Shown here piece after piece: positions 37,780-48,759 of a stretch of DNA of 64,000 nucleotides. The stretch is taken from positions 62,001 to 126,000 of the forward strand of contig JARFJB010000109.1 in NCBI GenBank assembly GCA_036346205.1, read 5' to 3'. The notes under the pieces are model-generated. The model ran no database searches. It worked only from the letters and a program-made list of their open reading frames with translations, and had not been told where the DNA came from. The DNA comes from Vesta saturnalis (Eukaryota; Arthropoda; Insecta; Coleoptera; Lampyridae). Within the stretch, counting starts at the first letter, position 1; each line of letters starts with the position of its first letter. A program made the translations under genes and the position numbers.

Positions 37780-39031
37780 CATCCAAGCTCTTAAATCTAA
37801 CTGAGGGATCCCCCAATCCATGTTGTTAATAATTTTCGCATTATACCTAAACAGCAATTGTGCATATAATCGATTGGAAAATCTTAGACCATTCCAATAG
37901 GTAATGCATTTAAAGGAGATATGCCTAAATGGTGATCTTCATCCCATTGTTTAATAAAACTTTCATTAGTTCTAGAGAGTGCATTTAATGAGTTTAGAAT
38001 GACCCGCCCTTCAACATATTCTCCTGTTTCTACGCATTTTTCCCATGGGATTTGGTGCATTTTAAAAATGCTCATTCTGGAGCATCACAGACAAATGAAT
38101 GTATCTCTATGAGAAAATGTTGTTGATTATAATGAAAACCGTTCTCCAAAAGAAGATTACATTCATTGATAAAATCTTCAAGATAGATTTGTAAAGGTTT
38201 TGGTTTAGAAGATCCGCAAAAGATACCTACTACAAATGGATCATGTTGAAAGTTTGTAATCAAATCTACGATCGGCCACAGTTGTACTGCAGAACTACGA
38301 AATAAAGGAAGGCCAGCAATATTAAAAGAAATTTTTAATTACTGTGGAATTGCATCTGAATATTTGGATATAATATGAACTAGAGCATCAATTATTCCTA
38401 CATGACAATGTTTTCCCGTGTCCAGGTTTTTGGTTATCATTTTTGTTGGTGTTTTTAAAAGAGTTCGGGCATCTAATGTAAGTTCAGGATGGGATGGTTG
38501 AAGTATATGCAGCAGTTTAGTAATACTTGATTGAGTAACTGATAATGTTACTGCCCATTGTCTTAATTTATTAATCAAACTAACATCATTATTTGAATTT
38601 TGATTTTGATCGTTAGCATAATTACTCACCTGATCAATTTGTACATTCTGTAACATAAAATCAGTGGGATTATGTAGAGTTTTGTTTATATTCTGAATTT
38701 TATTAGTATTTTGATTGCTATTTACATTTAAATGTGTGATCACAGTACTTGTACTACACTCGCGAGAGTTAATATATTGCTTTAGAATACTATCTTCAGA
38801 CACAAGCTGTTTTGTAAAAGGCAACCCTTCTATACATCTGACGCTCCCCCACCACTTTAATGTCTTTATTTCTGGCCATTTCCAGATATGCGTTTTTTTC
38901 TCTCTACACTTAAACGCTGAGGGGCATGTTTCAGCGATATCTGAATGGATGACTCGACCTCCTTTTAAGTAGAGCCTGTGTAGACTCTTTTGAACAGCCC
39001 CTGCAAATGAAATAAAAATGTATTTATGCAT
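37780..39031 (-). pseudogene. Transposase_21-like transposase of the 5.2-kb element
   Basis: The main open stretch (38339-39031) begins with 'AVQKSLHRLYLKGGRV' after a probable acceptor at about 39003. It contains 'LRQWAVTLSVTQSSITKLL' followed by 'HPELTLDARTLLKTP', blocks typical of a transposase family frequent in insect genomes. After an in-frame stop it continues with 'ISFNIAGLPLFRSSAVQLWP', 'FICECNLLLENG'-like sequence and 'FVCDAPE', then 'FIKQWDEDHHLGISPL' near 37920-37960. At least two stops or frame shifts separate these. The fragment at 24.1-24.8 kb covers the part of the family missing here. Confidence 0.65.
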
Positions 39032-39052
39032 TTATTTATCTTTTGACTACTT

Positions 39053-39290
39053 ACCGAAAACAACACCTTTTATCCGAAGTTCAGCTAAACATTTTCACAT
39101 TATGTTGTTAACAAGAGTAACTAAGTTTCTCCCTCCAATGCGACATAAGTACGTTATCTGCAATATAACATTAAAATATATAATACACTTATGATCATTA
39201 AACATACCAGAGTGGCCTCATTGTCCTTATTGTCTAAGTAAGTTTCCAAGTCTTCTAGATTCTCTAAAGTCAGCAAAGGAAGTTGAAAGG
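39053..39290 (-). pseudogene. DUF4806-like exon of the 5.2-kb element
   Basis: The minus strand encodes 'LLTLENLEDLETYLDNKD' and then 'YLCRIGGRNLVTLVNNIM', followed by a stop and 'CLAELRIKGVVF'. This is the pattern of the DUF4806 domain ('Y..RIGG.N' core). A good donor (GTAAGT) at about 39050 would splice to the acceptor near 39003, joining it to the transposase stretch. A short intron near 39140-39200 is also likely. Confidence 0.55.
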
Positions 39291-40919
39291 GAACATTTTG
39301 TGAAGTATTATCTAAGGGTGTGACTTGTGTATTTTGATTTTTATTTAGATGAGCTAATATTTGCTTATTCTACTCTCTCACTTACAGTAGTATGAACAAC
39401 AGTCTTTCATTTGAAACTTTAGTAAAATATAATTAGAAAATTCATATGGCCTTTGCTTAAAAGAGAATTTTATGAATAATATAATTCAAATTAAGTTCAT
39501 TGCACAAAAGTGCCTTTATTATGATTTACAAGTGCCACACAAATGCCTTGGTTTCCAGTTTGCAGTGATCAGAGTCTAACATACAGCAGCTTTGTGAACA
39601 AATTTTTGAATTTCTAATGACATCATTCTTGGTACCAAAAGAGCACCACATTTAAGTATCAACGTGATCTTGTAAATGTTATTTTCCATATATTCATTTA
39701 CCCTTTTGGGCCCGTATAAATATTAATTATAAAGTATATATTCAAGTAAAGATATATTACATGTTATGTTAAAGGTTAATTTTATACAAATGTTTAAAAA
39801 TATGAATATGAAAGTTTGAAAATATACACAACTTAAGAAAACAACAGCAACGCTATCTACTGTAAAAACGAAGTAAACTACCATCAGCTTCAATACAACA
39901 CAAAGGATTTGGCCCTGATAACTGGTTTATTTGTTTTAAAATCTCTGAAGTCTTTGGAAGTGATATAATACAAAATATTCCTTCAATCGTCCGTTATGTT
40001 TTACAAACCATTTAATGAATCACACACAACTTAGTTTCTATTACCTAAATTTTCAGAATTGCAGCTGCTTTCATCTGCAATTAATGTGACTGAGCTTCTG
40101 TCGCTATATGAAGATGATGAAGCCACTTCCAAATCATCTGAAAAATACATGTAGGTATATTTATACACATAAATAGGTTGGATTAAGACTTTCTTATTTA
40201 AATTTGCATTTTCGAAAGGAAAAGAGTATTAATCTGTCCATTTAAAACACCAAAGAAAAAAATTTGGCAACAACTGTATTAGTGGGTTAAATTGTTTAAT
40301 TTTCGAAAATGCCTGTCTTTAAAAGCTACAAAGGAGTTGATAAAAAACATACCACCAATTTTTGAATAATCAGAATTTGATGGTGTATTGTTCAGATTAA
40401 TTAACCTGGAAAGATTATCTCTAGAACTACTGGGCGTACTATTTAAAGTTTTCCTGTTGCAAATTTGATTTCAAACACTGATCATTTCTCTTGATAGAAC
40501 TGGAGGCCTTTGAATTCTGTACGAAAGAGATTCATCCTCAGTGTCACTTCTATTAATATATCGTGCAGGTGGAATAATTTCTCGTCGAGTTTGTTTTTTA
40601 GGTGGACCTCATCCACATCTGTCTGCAAGTCAAATGTAATTTCTGCTCTCTTTAATTTATCTTTTATTTTATCATAATTATCTATAAATCAAAAATAATT
40701 CCGTAATAATATACATTCACAGCTGCTTGTATAAAAATAATTGAAATGAACTATAACATCCCCTGGAGAGTTGAGACTAGACAATTTTCAATTGAAGTAC
40801 ACCTAGTTATAAAATTAAAACTGCTGAATGATTGATCATGAATTAGTTATACAAAATAATGCACCATTACTAATGGACAGTGACAATTAACTAACTCCTC
40901 ATATAATTATTTACCTCTA

Positions 40920-41097
40920 GCTTGCTTCTCAAATGTGAACGTGTTGAAAAGTAATAATATTGCCTCATCCAATAAGGAAAAATATTTCTTACCACATTCA
41001 TAATACACCTTCTTAATTGGATATAGTTTCCACATCTCCGAATCAACTTCAGATGTATGAACCACCTTATTGAAAGCAGCTTGGTCCTTAACGGGGG
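40920..41097 (-). pseudogene. N-terminal exon of the DUF4806-type protein
   Basis: The minus strand reads 'PPVKDQAAFNKVVHTSEVD', 'MWKLYPIKKVYYECGKKYFS' and so on. This is the tryptophan/proline-rich N-terminal segment that precedes DUF4806 in insect proteins ('WPP.K'). A further exon-like piece is at about 40490-40600 ('EIIPPARYINRSDTEDESLS'). No intact gene model can be built from these. Confidence 0.45.
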
Positions 41098-41655
41098 GCC
41101 AAAAGGTCCCTTTTACGGGGTGTTAATCTCAATAGATAAGCCATCATCTGTAAATTCTATAAGAGAATACATCTACAATTGAATAATTAGGTGTGATTAA
41201 AATATACAATATCTAAGTATACATACTTTTATTAAATAATAACAGATACACAGCAAAATGGAGTCACCTTTAGAAGAAAACGTAACAACAAATCAACCAT
41301 AATTTTGGAGCAAAAAGCTGTGGAAAAAACCGAAATTTGATAAATGACAACTGTAAAGCGAACTGTAATGTGCAATTGCCAATTTGGTGAGAAGTGCAAA
41401 ACTAAATTTATTAAAAGGTAAAAATTTATTTTCGCTGCCAGTATTATTAATATGTTTGAACAGTGTTAAATTTTAAAAAAGAAAATTATCAATATAAATA
41501 AAATCTATTACTATCACTAATATCAGACGTCATAATGACATCTCATAAGTGACGTTAAAAAATGGTAAGCTTTAAGACGTCATTATATCGTCAGTAATAG
41601 GTCGAGTGACGTTAACGACCAATAAGACCTGTAAAAGACGTGGCTGTTTGCTGGG

Positions 41656-42556
41656 AAGTTATGATTTTCTTTCAACAACTCTTGTAGTTGTGGACGAATA
41701 TGGTAAAGGTGTTCCTTCTGCTTTCCTTATTTCAAATAGAATGGATACATATATTCTATCTTACTTTTTGAAATTATTAAAAACAAATTAGGCAACATAA
41801 AAGCTACAGTTTTTATGTCTGATGATGCCCCCGAATTCTATAATGTGTAGAGCAGCATAATGGGTCAACCAACACATCATCTTCTTTGCACTTGGCATGT
41901 AGACCAAAATTGGCGAAAGAATTTAACAAAAATTAAAGGACAAGAATTGAGAGCAAAGGTTTGCAAGGCTTTACGCATTCTGTTGGAAAGCACTGATATT
42001 CAGAAGTTTAATGAATTTTTACATTTTTTTTTAGTTGAACTACTTGGTAGCAATGATACAAAGATGTTTGGAGAATATTTTCAAAAATATTCAGATAGAG
42101 CACCTCTTTGGGAATTTTGTTATAGAAAAGGTTTGGGGATTAATACAAACATGTACCTTGAAGCAGTTCATTGAACAATCAAATATATATATTTTGATGC
42201 ATGTACTTATGCTTTAATTACAATTGTTCCAGAAAGATATTAAAGGGGCCATGTCCTATAGGATAAAGTTAATCCAAAAAAGTCATTTGCGTAGCCACAA
42301 TATTGAAATCAAAGACATAAGCTTCAAAAAAGGTTCTTACTTTCTAAAGTCACAACATGTTAAAGAAGAGAATTATACAGTTAAGGATCTACGTCGTGAG
42401 AGTACAGAGCATAGTCAACTATTATGTAGAGAGTGTACTGTATGTGTACATCAATTTTCATGTACATGTATTGACTACTTCATAAAGTTTTATTTATGCA
42501 AACACATACATGCAGTGATACATTTTATGACACTGCCCACCGAAGAACCAAGATAG
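41656..42556 (+). pseudogene. 3' part of the zinc-finger/MULE-transposase-like gene
   Basis: It resumes directly after the 5.2-kb insertion with 'SYDFLSTTLVVVDEYGKGVP', the first catalytic-Asp region of MULE cores. Then come 'VFMSDDAPEFYN' and 'HHLLCTWHVDQNWRKNL', with the second Asp and the H-x2-W type block. Near the C-terminus is a SWIM-type zinc motif ('CVHQFSCTCIDYFIKFYLCKHIHAV', Cys-x-Cys then Cys-x-His). Frame changes occur near 41790, 42170 and 42220. With the 5' part it forms one gene, interrupted and decayed. Confidence 0.7.
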
Positions 42557-43441
42557 TGTAAACCTGAAATAAAACACTTTCTGTACTTTATAAACTCTTA
42601 CTTAGAATATTGAGTATTAGTTTTAGTTTATTCAGCTAAGTAGCGAGTTAATGCCAATTTGGACAATACCATCCGATATATTTGTACTCTTTTGCCCAAA
42701 TAAAAACAAGTACTTCATTGCATAAATATTTCTACATCTCTAGTATTAGATTTTAGTGGTGTGAAGCTATAGTAAATCAGATAATGTTATAATACTATAT
42801 ATTATAACTATACATAAAGCAGTATTCACTATATGTAATTTAGCTAGGTTATGTAGAATGTATTGTTAGAGTAGATAATCAATGTAGCTATTAAATTGGA
42901 ACGATCATAAAAATATAGCAACTTACACTGCTCCCATTGTTCCAAAATATTCTAGGCAAGATTACTGTTAAATATTATAAGTTCTTGTTAAAGGTAATTA
43001 AATTAGATTTATTGACAGGGGATTTTTTACATTTTAAAATAACATTAAGTGTGTGGACAAATAAAAGAGTGTTGTTTTATTATGTAAGTATAAACTGTAT
43101 GGTTTGTACGGACTTTCTTGCAGAGAATTGTACTTGTAATGTAGGTAATGTTACTTACATTGCAATGATAATCTGTTAAGAGTCACATCTTTGAAATCAT
43201 TTAAACCCTTATAATAAATAGTATACAGTTACAAATATCCTTTGTATTTTAAATAATGTATAACAAACTATTAATACCTTCCATACTTGATTCGATTAAA
43301 TTGTTAAATTAGTGTCTGGAAAATGCAATCCTTGTGGGTTGATGCTAAAATCTGAACAATGTGATGTAAGTGTGTATACAAATTATTTGCAGAATTGTAT
43401 CCAACTAATACTTTTGTATTTATTACCAGTATTCACAATAG
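42557..43441. other. AT-rich flank of the Polinton, no gene seen
   Basis: No family motif on either strand. The Polinton target site lies at its right edge. Confidence 0.4.
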
Positions 43442-43447
43442 TACAAA
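43442..43447. repeat. 6-bp target site duplication, left (TACAAA)
   Basis: TACAAA here is repeated exactly at 62647-62652, on either side of the inverted repeats. Polintons/Mavericks characteristically duplicate 6 bp of target. Confidence 0.95.
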
Positions 43448-44364
43448 AGTAGTAATATCAATGCCGAAGTTGGCCCATTAGTAGGTCAATCTGCCGCTAG
43501 GTGTCGCTAGCAGCAGTGTAAGAATTGGGTCAAAGCCCTAGCGCTTCAAGATGGCGCTAGGGCTTCGCCCCCTAGAGGGCCCCCTTCTTGCGAATGACCC
43601 CCTTGTGGGGCAAAGCACAAGAAGGGGGCCCTCTGCATAAGGTGCTATCGCTTCAAGATGGCGCTAGGGCTTCGCCCCCTAGAGGGCCCCTTGTGGAGCA
43701 AAGCACACGAAGGGGGCCCTCTGGTGCTAGGTCTTCGCCCCCGGGCCCCCTTGCCACAAGAAGGTGTATGTCTACAAGTGGGGCGAAGTCCTGTTGTAGT
43801 ATTAGATGTCTCAAGGGGGCCCTAGAGCAGCAGCAGCAGTAACATACGGTTGTCGTTGGTGGCCCCCTTTGTATAAGACTGTGCAAGGGGGCCCCCTTAT
43901 AGAAGGTAGTAACGATTTCGTCCGTCGTCGTCGTCGTGGTCGGTGTAGTAGATGGCGCTAGTATCGTGTCCGAAAGTAGAATCAGCTAATAGGAATGTAT
44001 ATCCGGAACGTGTGTCCATAAAAGGATGTGTATCCGGGTCAATGCCCATAAAAGGATCGCATGCATCTAGAGGAAATACTGTCGTGTGCAAAAGCAGATG
44101 TAACGGTAGATGTCGCTAGTATCGTCTCCGAAAGTAGAATCAGTTAATAGGAAAGTGTATCCGGGTGAATGTCCATAAAAGGATCGAACCGCATGCATCT
44201 AGAGGAAATATTGTCGTGTGCAAAAAAAAAGCAGTTGCAACTGGGTGCATCCATAAAAGGATCTGGTCCTGTCCCCGGGTGCCGGCGGACGGCGCTGTCG
44301 TCCTGCGCCGGGCTCTCTCGCGGGGTTGGCCTGGATGCCGGGGGCTGGTGCAGGGTGTTTAATT
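43448..44364 (+). repeat. left terminal inverted repeat of the Polinton
   Basis: About 917 bp, matching the right TIR with small indels up to 'CAGGGTGTTTAATT'. It holds internal duplications: a block with 'TTCAAGATGGCGCTAGGGC' occurs twice (about 43546 and 43650), and a block of roughly 100-120 bp ending 'GAGGAAATA(C/T)TGTCGTGTGC' occurs at 43972-44094 and 44131-44222. GC content is far above the interior. The ORFs crossing it appear in both TIRs only because the TIRs are copies. Confidence 0.95.
44016..44260 (+). promoter_or_regulatory. four CArG-type boxes in the left TIR
   Basis: CCATAAAAGG, a perfect CC(A/T)6GG box, occurs at 44016-44025, 44046-44055, 44173-44182 and 44251-44260. Several have 'ATCCGG' (Ets-like core on the other strand) 9-16 bp away. 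The right TIR has the same four at 61852, 61928, 62055 and 62085. In animals CC(A/T)6GG is bound by SRF, often with Ets partners. The function here is inference. Confidence 0.5.
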
Positions 44365-44403
44365 CTTTTGTATTTGGGATATGTGTGTGAGGGATAGTAA
44401 GAA

Positions 44404-44654
44404 AAATGTAAAACCATTTTTAAAAGATATTTTTATTTAATACATACATATATAAAATACATTATGTTAGTTGTCTTATTGATTAGTGTACGTAGTGTTT
44501 GATTCGAAATTCAGTATGATGATGAAGAACTTAATGTAGTTATGTAGTTTAATTATTGTGAAATGTAAAAACCTTTTGTGAAAAATATATTTATTTAATA
44601 CATACATATATAAATATTAAATACATCATGTTAGTTGTCTTGTTGATTAGTGTA
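44404..44654. repeat. tandem copies of the pPolB 3' flank with an inserted inverted leader copy
   Basis: An approximately 90-bp unit ('TTTAATACATACATATATAAA' through 'GTCTT(A/G)TTGATTAGTGTA') occurs at 44404-44490 and 44561-44654. Between them (44491-44560) lies an inverted, about 80% identical copy of the polymerase leader at about 48715-48780. Confidence 0.8.
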
Positions 44655-44657
44655 TTA

Positions 44658-46412
44658 CTAATAATAACCCCATGGTCTGGTGGTTGTACAATTATTAGGA
44701 TCAACAATTCGCTTATCATCGTATGCACTTAGCACAATTTTATTCTGTAACAGTGTGTATACATTATGTTTTTTTGAAGTAATTAGATATTGATTACGTT
44801 TAATAATTTCATTATTAAATAGAACATTTTTGTAATCATCTATTGTTATTTCTTTGAGACTGGCCGCTTTGCAACCTTTTGATTTTTTTGTAAATTTATC
44901 ATCTACTCTAAATGAATACATCTTTGATTTAAGTCCAACGAATTCTAGCATTATTTGTCCTTGATTTTCATCTTTCATTAAGCCAGGTATTTTGTTATTT
45001 TTTAAGGGAATTTTAAAAATATTATTTGAAGGATAATTAGACGTATCAAATTTATCAATATCATTCTTTATACATTCATAGATATCAGTCTTAGTGTTTG
45101 TAAATGCGTATAAAAGGCTGTCTGTATCTGAATACAAAATTTTAGCATTGCTTTGAAATTTTTCTAAAATGTAATTATAGTGAAAATCGTATAAGGATGT
45201 TTTGGAGATGTCTAGAATAGCAAATCCTAAATAAATGGGTTTATTTAGTGTAATTTCTAGTTTGTTCATTTCTATAATTGTCATATCATCATAAATACTG
45301 CAGCTATGAAAATTTGGTTGTGCTATGTAGGCACCTGCGCCATAGCGACCTTCCCACTTGGTCACTAAATGTACTTGTTTATATTTTCTCACGTTTTCCA
45401 TACATTTACCAAAAACACTATTAACCATTAGTTTATAGAACTGTTTATCAAATTCGTTTTGTGATTGTTGTCGCATTAAAGTATTTAAGTCTACATATTG
45501 TTTAAGCCATGGAGCTTGTTTGAATCGTAAAACTCTGTGTACTTTGATTAATTTAATTCCTAATTGTAAATACATTTTGAGATTTCTATAATGAATGACG
45601 TAATTACGTTTTGGATAAAGAGTGAGTAATAATTTGGTAAATTTTGATTTTGAATTTGGTGGAATCATATGTTCCGGTGCCAATGGTAAATCGCTATGAA
45701 GCTCTCGCAATTCAGTAGGATAATCTAAGTCACAATCTAAAATGTATCCAACATCAGCTGTATCTGAAGTATTTAAAATGTTAGAAATATCAAAACCTGT
45801 TTCGTCTAGTAATGTGAACTCATCATACGGTAGATATTGTGACATGGATAAACCGTATAAATTATTCACATCAAAAAACATTAAAGTAACCGTTTCAGAA
45901 TTTGGATCATACTCATCTCCCATGTATTTATTATTTGCTTTTGCATATCGATGTGAACATTGAGATATACCACCTCGAATACCTCGTTCAATAAATAAAA
46001 CCATATCAATATCGGTTAAGAGTTCTAATTTAATTTTTGTAATTTTTAACATAGCATCAAATGCGAGACCGGGAGCTGTACAATAATGTAAAGGATCGAG
46101 TTGGTATGTTTTCAAGCACGTTTTGCGAAAATTTTCGAAAATATCTGCTAATAGTAGAACATCTGTTTTTAGATATAAATCTGAATATTCCCCTAAAGTT
46201 TTAACTTTGAACGTGTTCCAAACATTAATGGCATGCTGGTAATCTTCATCGCTAACATGTCTATTAGATAATTGACTAAAAAATACTGTTTGTGAAGGTA
46301 AATTGGTTTCATTTAATTTCTCCCAAGAATCTAGGTATTCATAGGGAAAGATACCTTTTCGAATTAATAGATTAAATTCTTGTTCATCATTACAGTGAGA
46401 CATTGTAATCAT
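44658..46412 (-). CDS. protein-primed DNA polymerase B, C-terminal part
   Basis: It carries the rest of the exonuclease domain and the polymerase domain of a Polinton pPolB, which replicates the element from a protein primer. Visible motifs are Exo III 'YSDLYLKTDVLLLAD' (about residue 76-90), Pol A 'FFDVNNLYGLSMSQYLP' (about 178), Pol B 'KLMVNSVFGK' (about 328) and Pol C 'YSDTDS' (about 426) with the two metal-binding Asp. The segment is 584 codons. Together with the N-terminal part (about 700) this matches the family's usual length. The two parts overlap by 4 nt at a run of nine A on the coding strand (46412-46420), where the frame slips by one. This is either a real break or a homopolymer error. 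Confidence 0.95.
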   Translation of the reverse strand: MITMSHCNDEQEFNLLIRKGIFPYEYLDSWEKLNETNLPSQTVFFSQLSNRHVSDEDYQHAINVWNTFKVKTLGEYSDLYLKTDVLLLADIFENFRKTCLKTYQLDPLHYCTAPGLAFDAMLKITKIKLELLTDIDMVLFIERGIRGGISQCSHRYAKANNKYMGDEYDPNSETVTLMFFDVNNLYGLSMSQYLPYDEFTLLDETGFDISNILNTSDTADVGYILDCDLDYPTELRELHSDLPLAPEHMIPPNSKSKFTKLLLTLYPKRNYVIHYRNLKMYLQLGIKLIKVHRVLRFKQAPWLKQYVDLNTLMRQQSQNEFDKQFYKLMVNSVFGKCMENVRKYKQVHLVTKWEGRYGAGAYIAQPNFHSCSIYDDMTIIEMNKLEITLNKPIYLGFAILDISKTSLYDFHYNYILEKFQSNAKILYSDTDSLLYAFTNTKTDIYECIKNDIDKFDTSNYPSNNIFKIPLKNNKIPGLMKDENQGQIMLEFVGLKSKMYSFRVDDKFTKKSKGCKAASLKEITIDDYKNVLFNNEIIKRNQYLITSKKHNVYTLLQNKIVLSAYDDKRIVDPNNCTTTRPWGYY

Positions 46413-47019
46413 TTTTTTTTATCATTCTCCAAATAGGAAGCTAGTTTATTGATACTACTACTCATAAATCTAAATGAATCGATAAATCTGAATTTTATTT
46501 TAGTATATTGTACAGTTTTAGTGAATGATATGTATTTTTCTTTATTCAATGGCAATAAGGATATTTTACCAGGAATAGATGTAGCTAGTTTTTCAATTAT
46601 AAAATGGGAATCATAGCCACTGAGGTTATGGAAAACAATAGGAATAATAGGTTTATCTTTAAAATTTAAATTACAACTTTGGTGTGCTGCTCCACGATAT
46701 TTACCAGTTAAATGATTATGGTCACAAACCTTAAGATCGATTTGTGTAAATGGTTTACCACAAATAAAGCAATTGACTGCTTTACAGAAATTTTCAATCT
46801 GATCTTGATTTAAACATTCCATTGGTACTATTTCACTAAAAATTGAATCAGCCCATTTGGCAATACTTTGCAACTGTATCATAAACCAATCAATACAATC
46901 TTTTCCTCTATACATATGAAATTGTGATAATGTATTATCATACGAACAGTTTAAGTAGTATGCAATACTAAACGGAACATGTTTTTGATATAATGTGGTT
47001 TTTTTTTTTTTATTATCGT

Positions 47020-47056
<37 letters not shown>

Positions 47057-48511
47057 ATTTTTATCGTCATAGTTGTCATGGCAATCGCTATTATTGTCAT
47101 TGTCATTAGTAGTAGTATTTTTATTGTTTTTTTCCAAAATACTCTCTAAATCGGCATAAATTGTAAAAGCTACTCTTTCTTGATTGGAAAAATTTTGAAA
47201 CTGTAAATATTTATTTGATTCTTGAGGTAGTTTAATACAACATTTGTTCATTCGAGTACAATAAGTGGAATGTTTTTGTAAAGAAGCATTTGAGTGAAAA
47301 TGATTTAAACATCTATTACAAATGAATGTTTTATGTGCATGATTAGATAATTGTTTAGAAAGTAATGCAGATATATTTTTGATCCATGTAAAGTGATAAA
47401 AAATATTATTTTCTCTTTCAAACGCTAATACTAATAAATTGATTGGATTTTTGTTACTATTATGGTTATTACTTAATATTAGAGGTAAAATATCCTTATT
47501 GCTTTTGATACAGTATACATTTATGGACAGATTATTTAATTTTTCAAATTTTTTTATATCACTAAATTTAATTGGAAACTGAATGGAATCATATTTTAGA
47601 ACTTGACTAAAATGTGGATAATTAAGAATTCTTTGCGCTTGTCGTTTTGCAGGATATAATGCTGATACTACTGCCCACAGAAAACAATAGGAATCGTTAT
47701 TTTTAATATTAATAATACAATGTTTACTAGCAATAAATGAAGGAACACTGACATATGTAGAAAATCCACTACCTTTTAAAGGAACATAAGTATTCACATT
47801 AACCTTTAAATGTAATATTTCTTGTAATGCCCAGCCCGAATCCTTTTCGGAGAATTCACTTAATTTCGTAGTTAGTGCATCAATAACATTTACTTTATAC
47901 CATTTTTTAAGATTAGTACTGATATCTATAATATTATTTTTGGTATTGAAATACTTTAAATCAACATTAAAAGATGTGGGTTGAACAAATTTACATGCAA
48001 GTATTACGTTGACTTTTACAATCGTACGTTTTAATAATAAGTTAATTTTTCGCGCAAAACTGTTATAAGCACATTTTAAAAATAGAATAGGGTCTTTAAA
48101 TGTAAAATTTACAATAATTCCAGTTAGCAGTCTATTACTAAAACAAGAAGTTTGTGTATGCCAAAATAGTTTTCTTTCACAACGTTTATTGTTCTGTTCA
48201 TTAATTTTAGATTTAAGTCCACTACCTTTTGTTTTCTTATTATTAATTGCACAAGTCACACGTTTAATGTTTTTTAATTTCGCGAAATAAGATTTCAAAA
48301 GAGCTAAGTTATTTTCCAGTCTAAATAAATTTTCACTACCTATTGTATTTTGTTCAGTTTTGTGTTTAAAACACATTTGTACTAACCTGATATTTTTTTG
48401 AACTATACAAATATATTTTTTAAGTTGTTCTTGAGTGGGGCTCAGTTGTATGGCTTTCATAATATTTTTTATAGTTTTAGCACAAATATCAGCAAGTGAT
48501 ATTTCCTCCAT
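46409..48511 (-). CDS. protein-primed DNA polymerase B, N-terminal part
   Basis: The likely start is the ATG at 48511 ('MEEISLADIC'). Codons upstream are open but lack another ATG. In order: a basic N-terminal region, 'NNDSYCFLWAVVSALYPAKR' (about 280-300), a C2H2-like finger 'CNRCLNHFHSNASLQKH' (about 395), Exo I 'YADLESIL' (about 450), and a low-complexity Asp run (about 485-495). Then an endonuclease VII-like zinc motif 'CFICGKPF' with 'CDHNHLTGKYRGAAHQSC' (about 580-610), and Exo II 'FHNLSGYDSHFI' (about 625). It ends at the A9 run where the C-terminal part continues. The Asp run is coded by a GAC-type microsatellite and is probably an expansion. Confidence 0.93.
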
Positions 48512-48527
48512 TTCAAACAAAAATGTA

Positions 48528-48581
48528 CTAAAAACGAGGGGTTAACAGATTTTTCATACATACAATTTGTTTTGTACTTAC
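48528..48581 (-). other. candidate 54-nt intron in the polymerase leader
   Basis: On the minus strand a strong donor (GAG|GTAAGT, 48576-48581) is followed by an acceptor (GTTTTTAG, ending at 48528) 17 nt before the pPolB ATG. It would join an untranslated leader exon to the pPolB exon. Seen by inspection only. Confidence 0.5.
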
Positions 48582-48582
48582 C

Positions 48583-48756
48583 TCAATCACTAACGCTGCT
48601 TTCTAGCTGTTCAGCGCAATAAAATAATTCTTGTATATATGTTAACTGCAGTGATAGTTGAATAGATTTAGGTATTGATAATAATCGAATACATTTATAA
48701 GTATAAATTTTTTGTACAATAATTATACTACATAATTCTATTAAGGTCTTCATCAT
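48583..48756 (-). CDS. short upstream ORF in the polymerase leader
   Basis: It opens with two adjacent ATG codons ('MMKTLIELCSIIIVQKIY') only a few bases after a predicted transcription start and ends just before the candidate leader intron. It has 57 codons, is Leu/Ile-rich, and has no recognised family. It could be an upstream ORF that limits polymerase translation, a tiny protein, or chance. An inverted partial copy of its first codons lies at about 44515-44550. Confidence 0.3.
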   Translation of the reverse strand: MMKTLIELCSIIIVQKIYTYKCIRLLSIPKSIQLSLQLTYIQELFYCAEQLESSVSD

Positions 48757-48759
48757 CAC

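Larger units (their letters stand above)
36452..41655 (-). mobile_element. 5.2-kb DNA transposon with CCCAGCAAACAG ends and GACGTC arrays
   Basis: The ends are CCCAGCAAACAG at 36452 and its exact complement ending at 41655. Joining the flanks rebuilds the reading frame of the host gene ('APGTT' then 'SYDFLSTTLVV') with a single repeated A (36451 and 41656), so at most a very short target duplication was made. Just inside both ends are many 'GACGTC' or 'TGACGT' motifs in both orientations. The interior encodes, on the minus strand, a DUF4806-like segment and a transposase. It inserted after the zinc-finger/MULE gene already existed. Confidence 0.75.

Noticed and set aside
38715..38972. 85-codon plus-strand ORF
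   Set aside because: Antisense to the transposase at 37.8-39.0 kb, which has recognisable motifs.
43588..44417. Several short ORFs in the left TIR, also seen in the right TIR
   Set aside because: Their conservation only reflects that the TIRs are copies. They contain repeat-derived phrases such as DPFM and shift frame at indels, so I see no sign of protein-level selection.
45742..45963. 73-codon plus-strand ORF inside pPolB
   Set aside because: Antisense shadow of conserved polymerase sequence.
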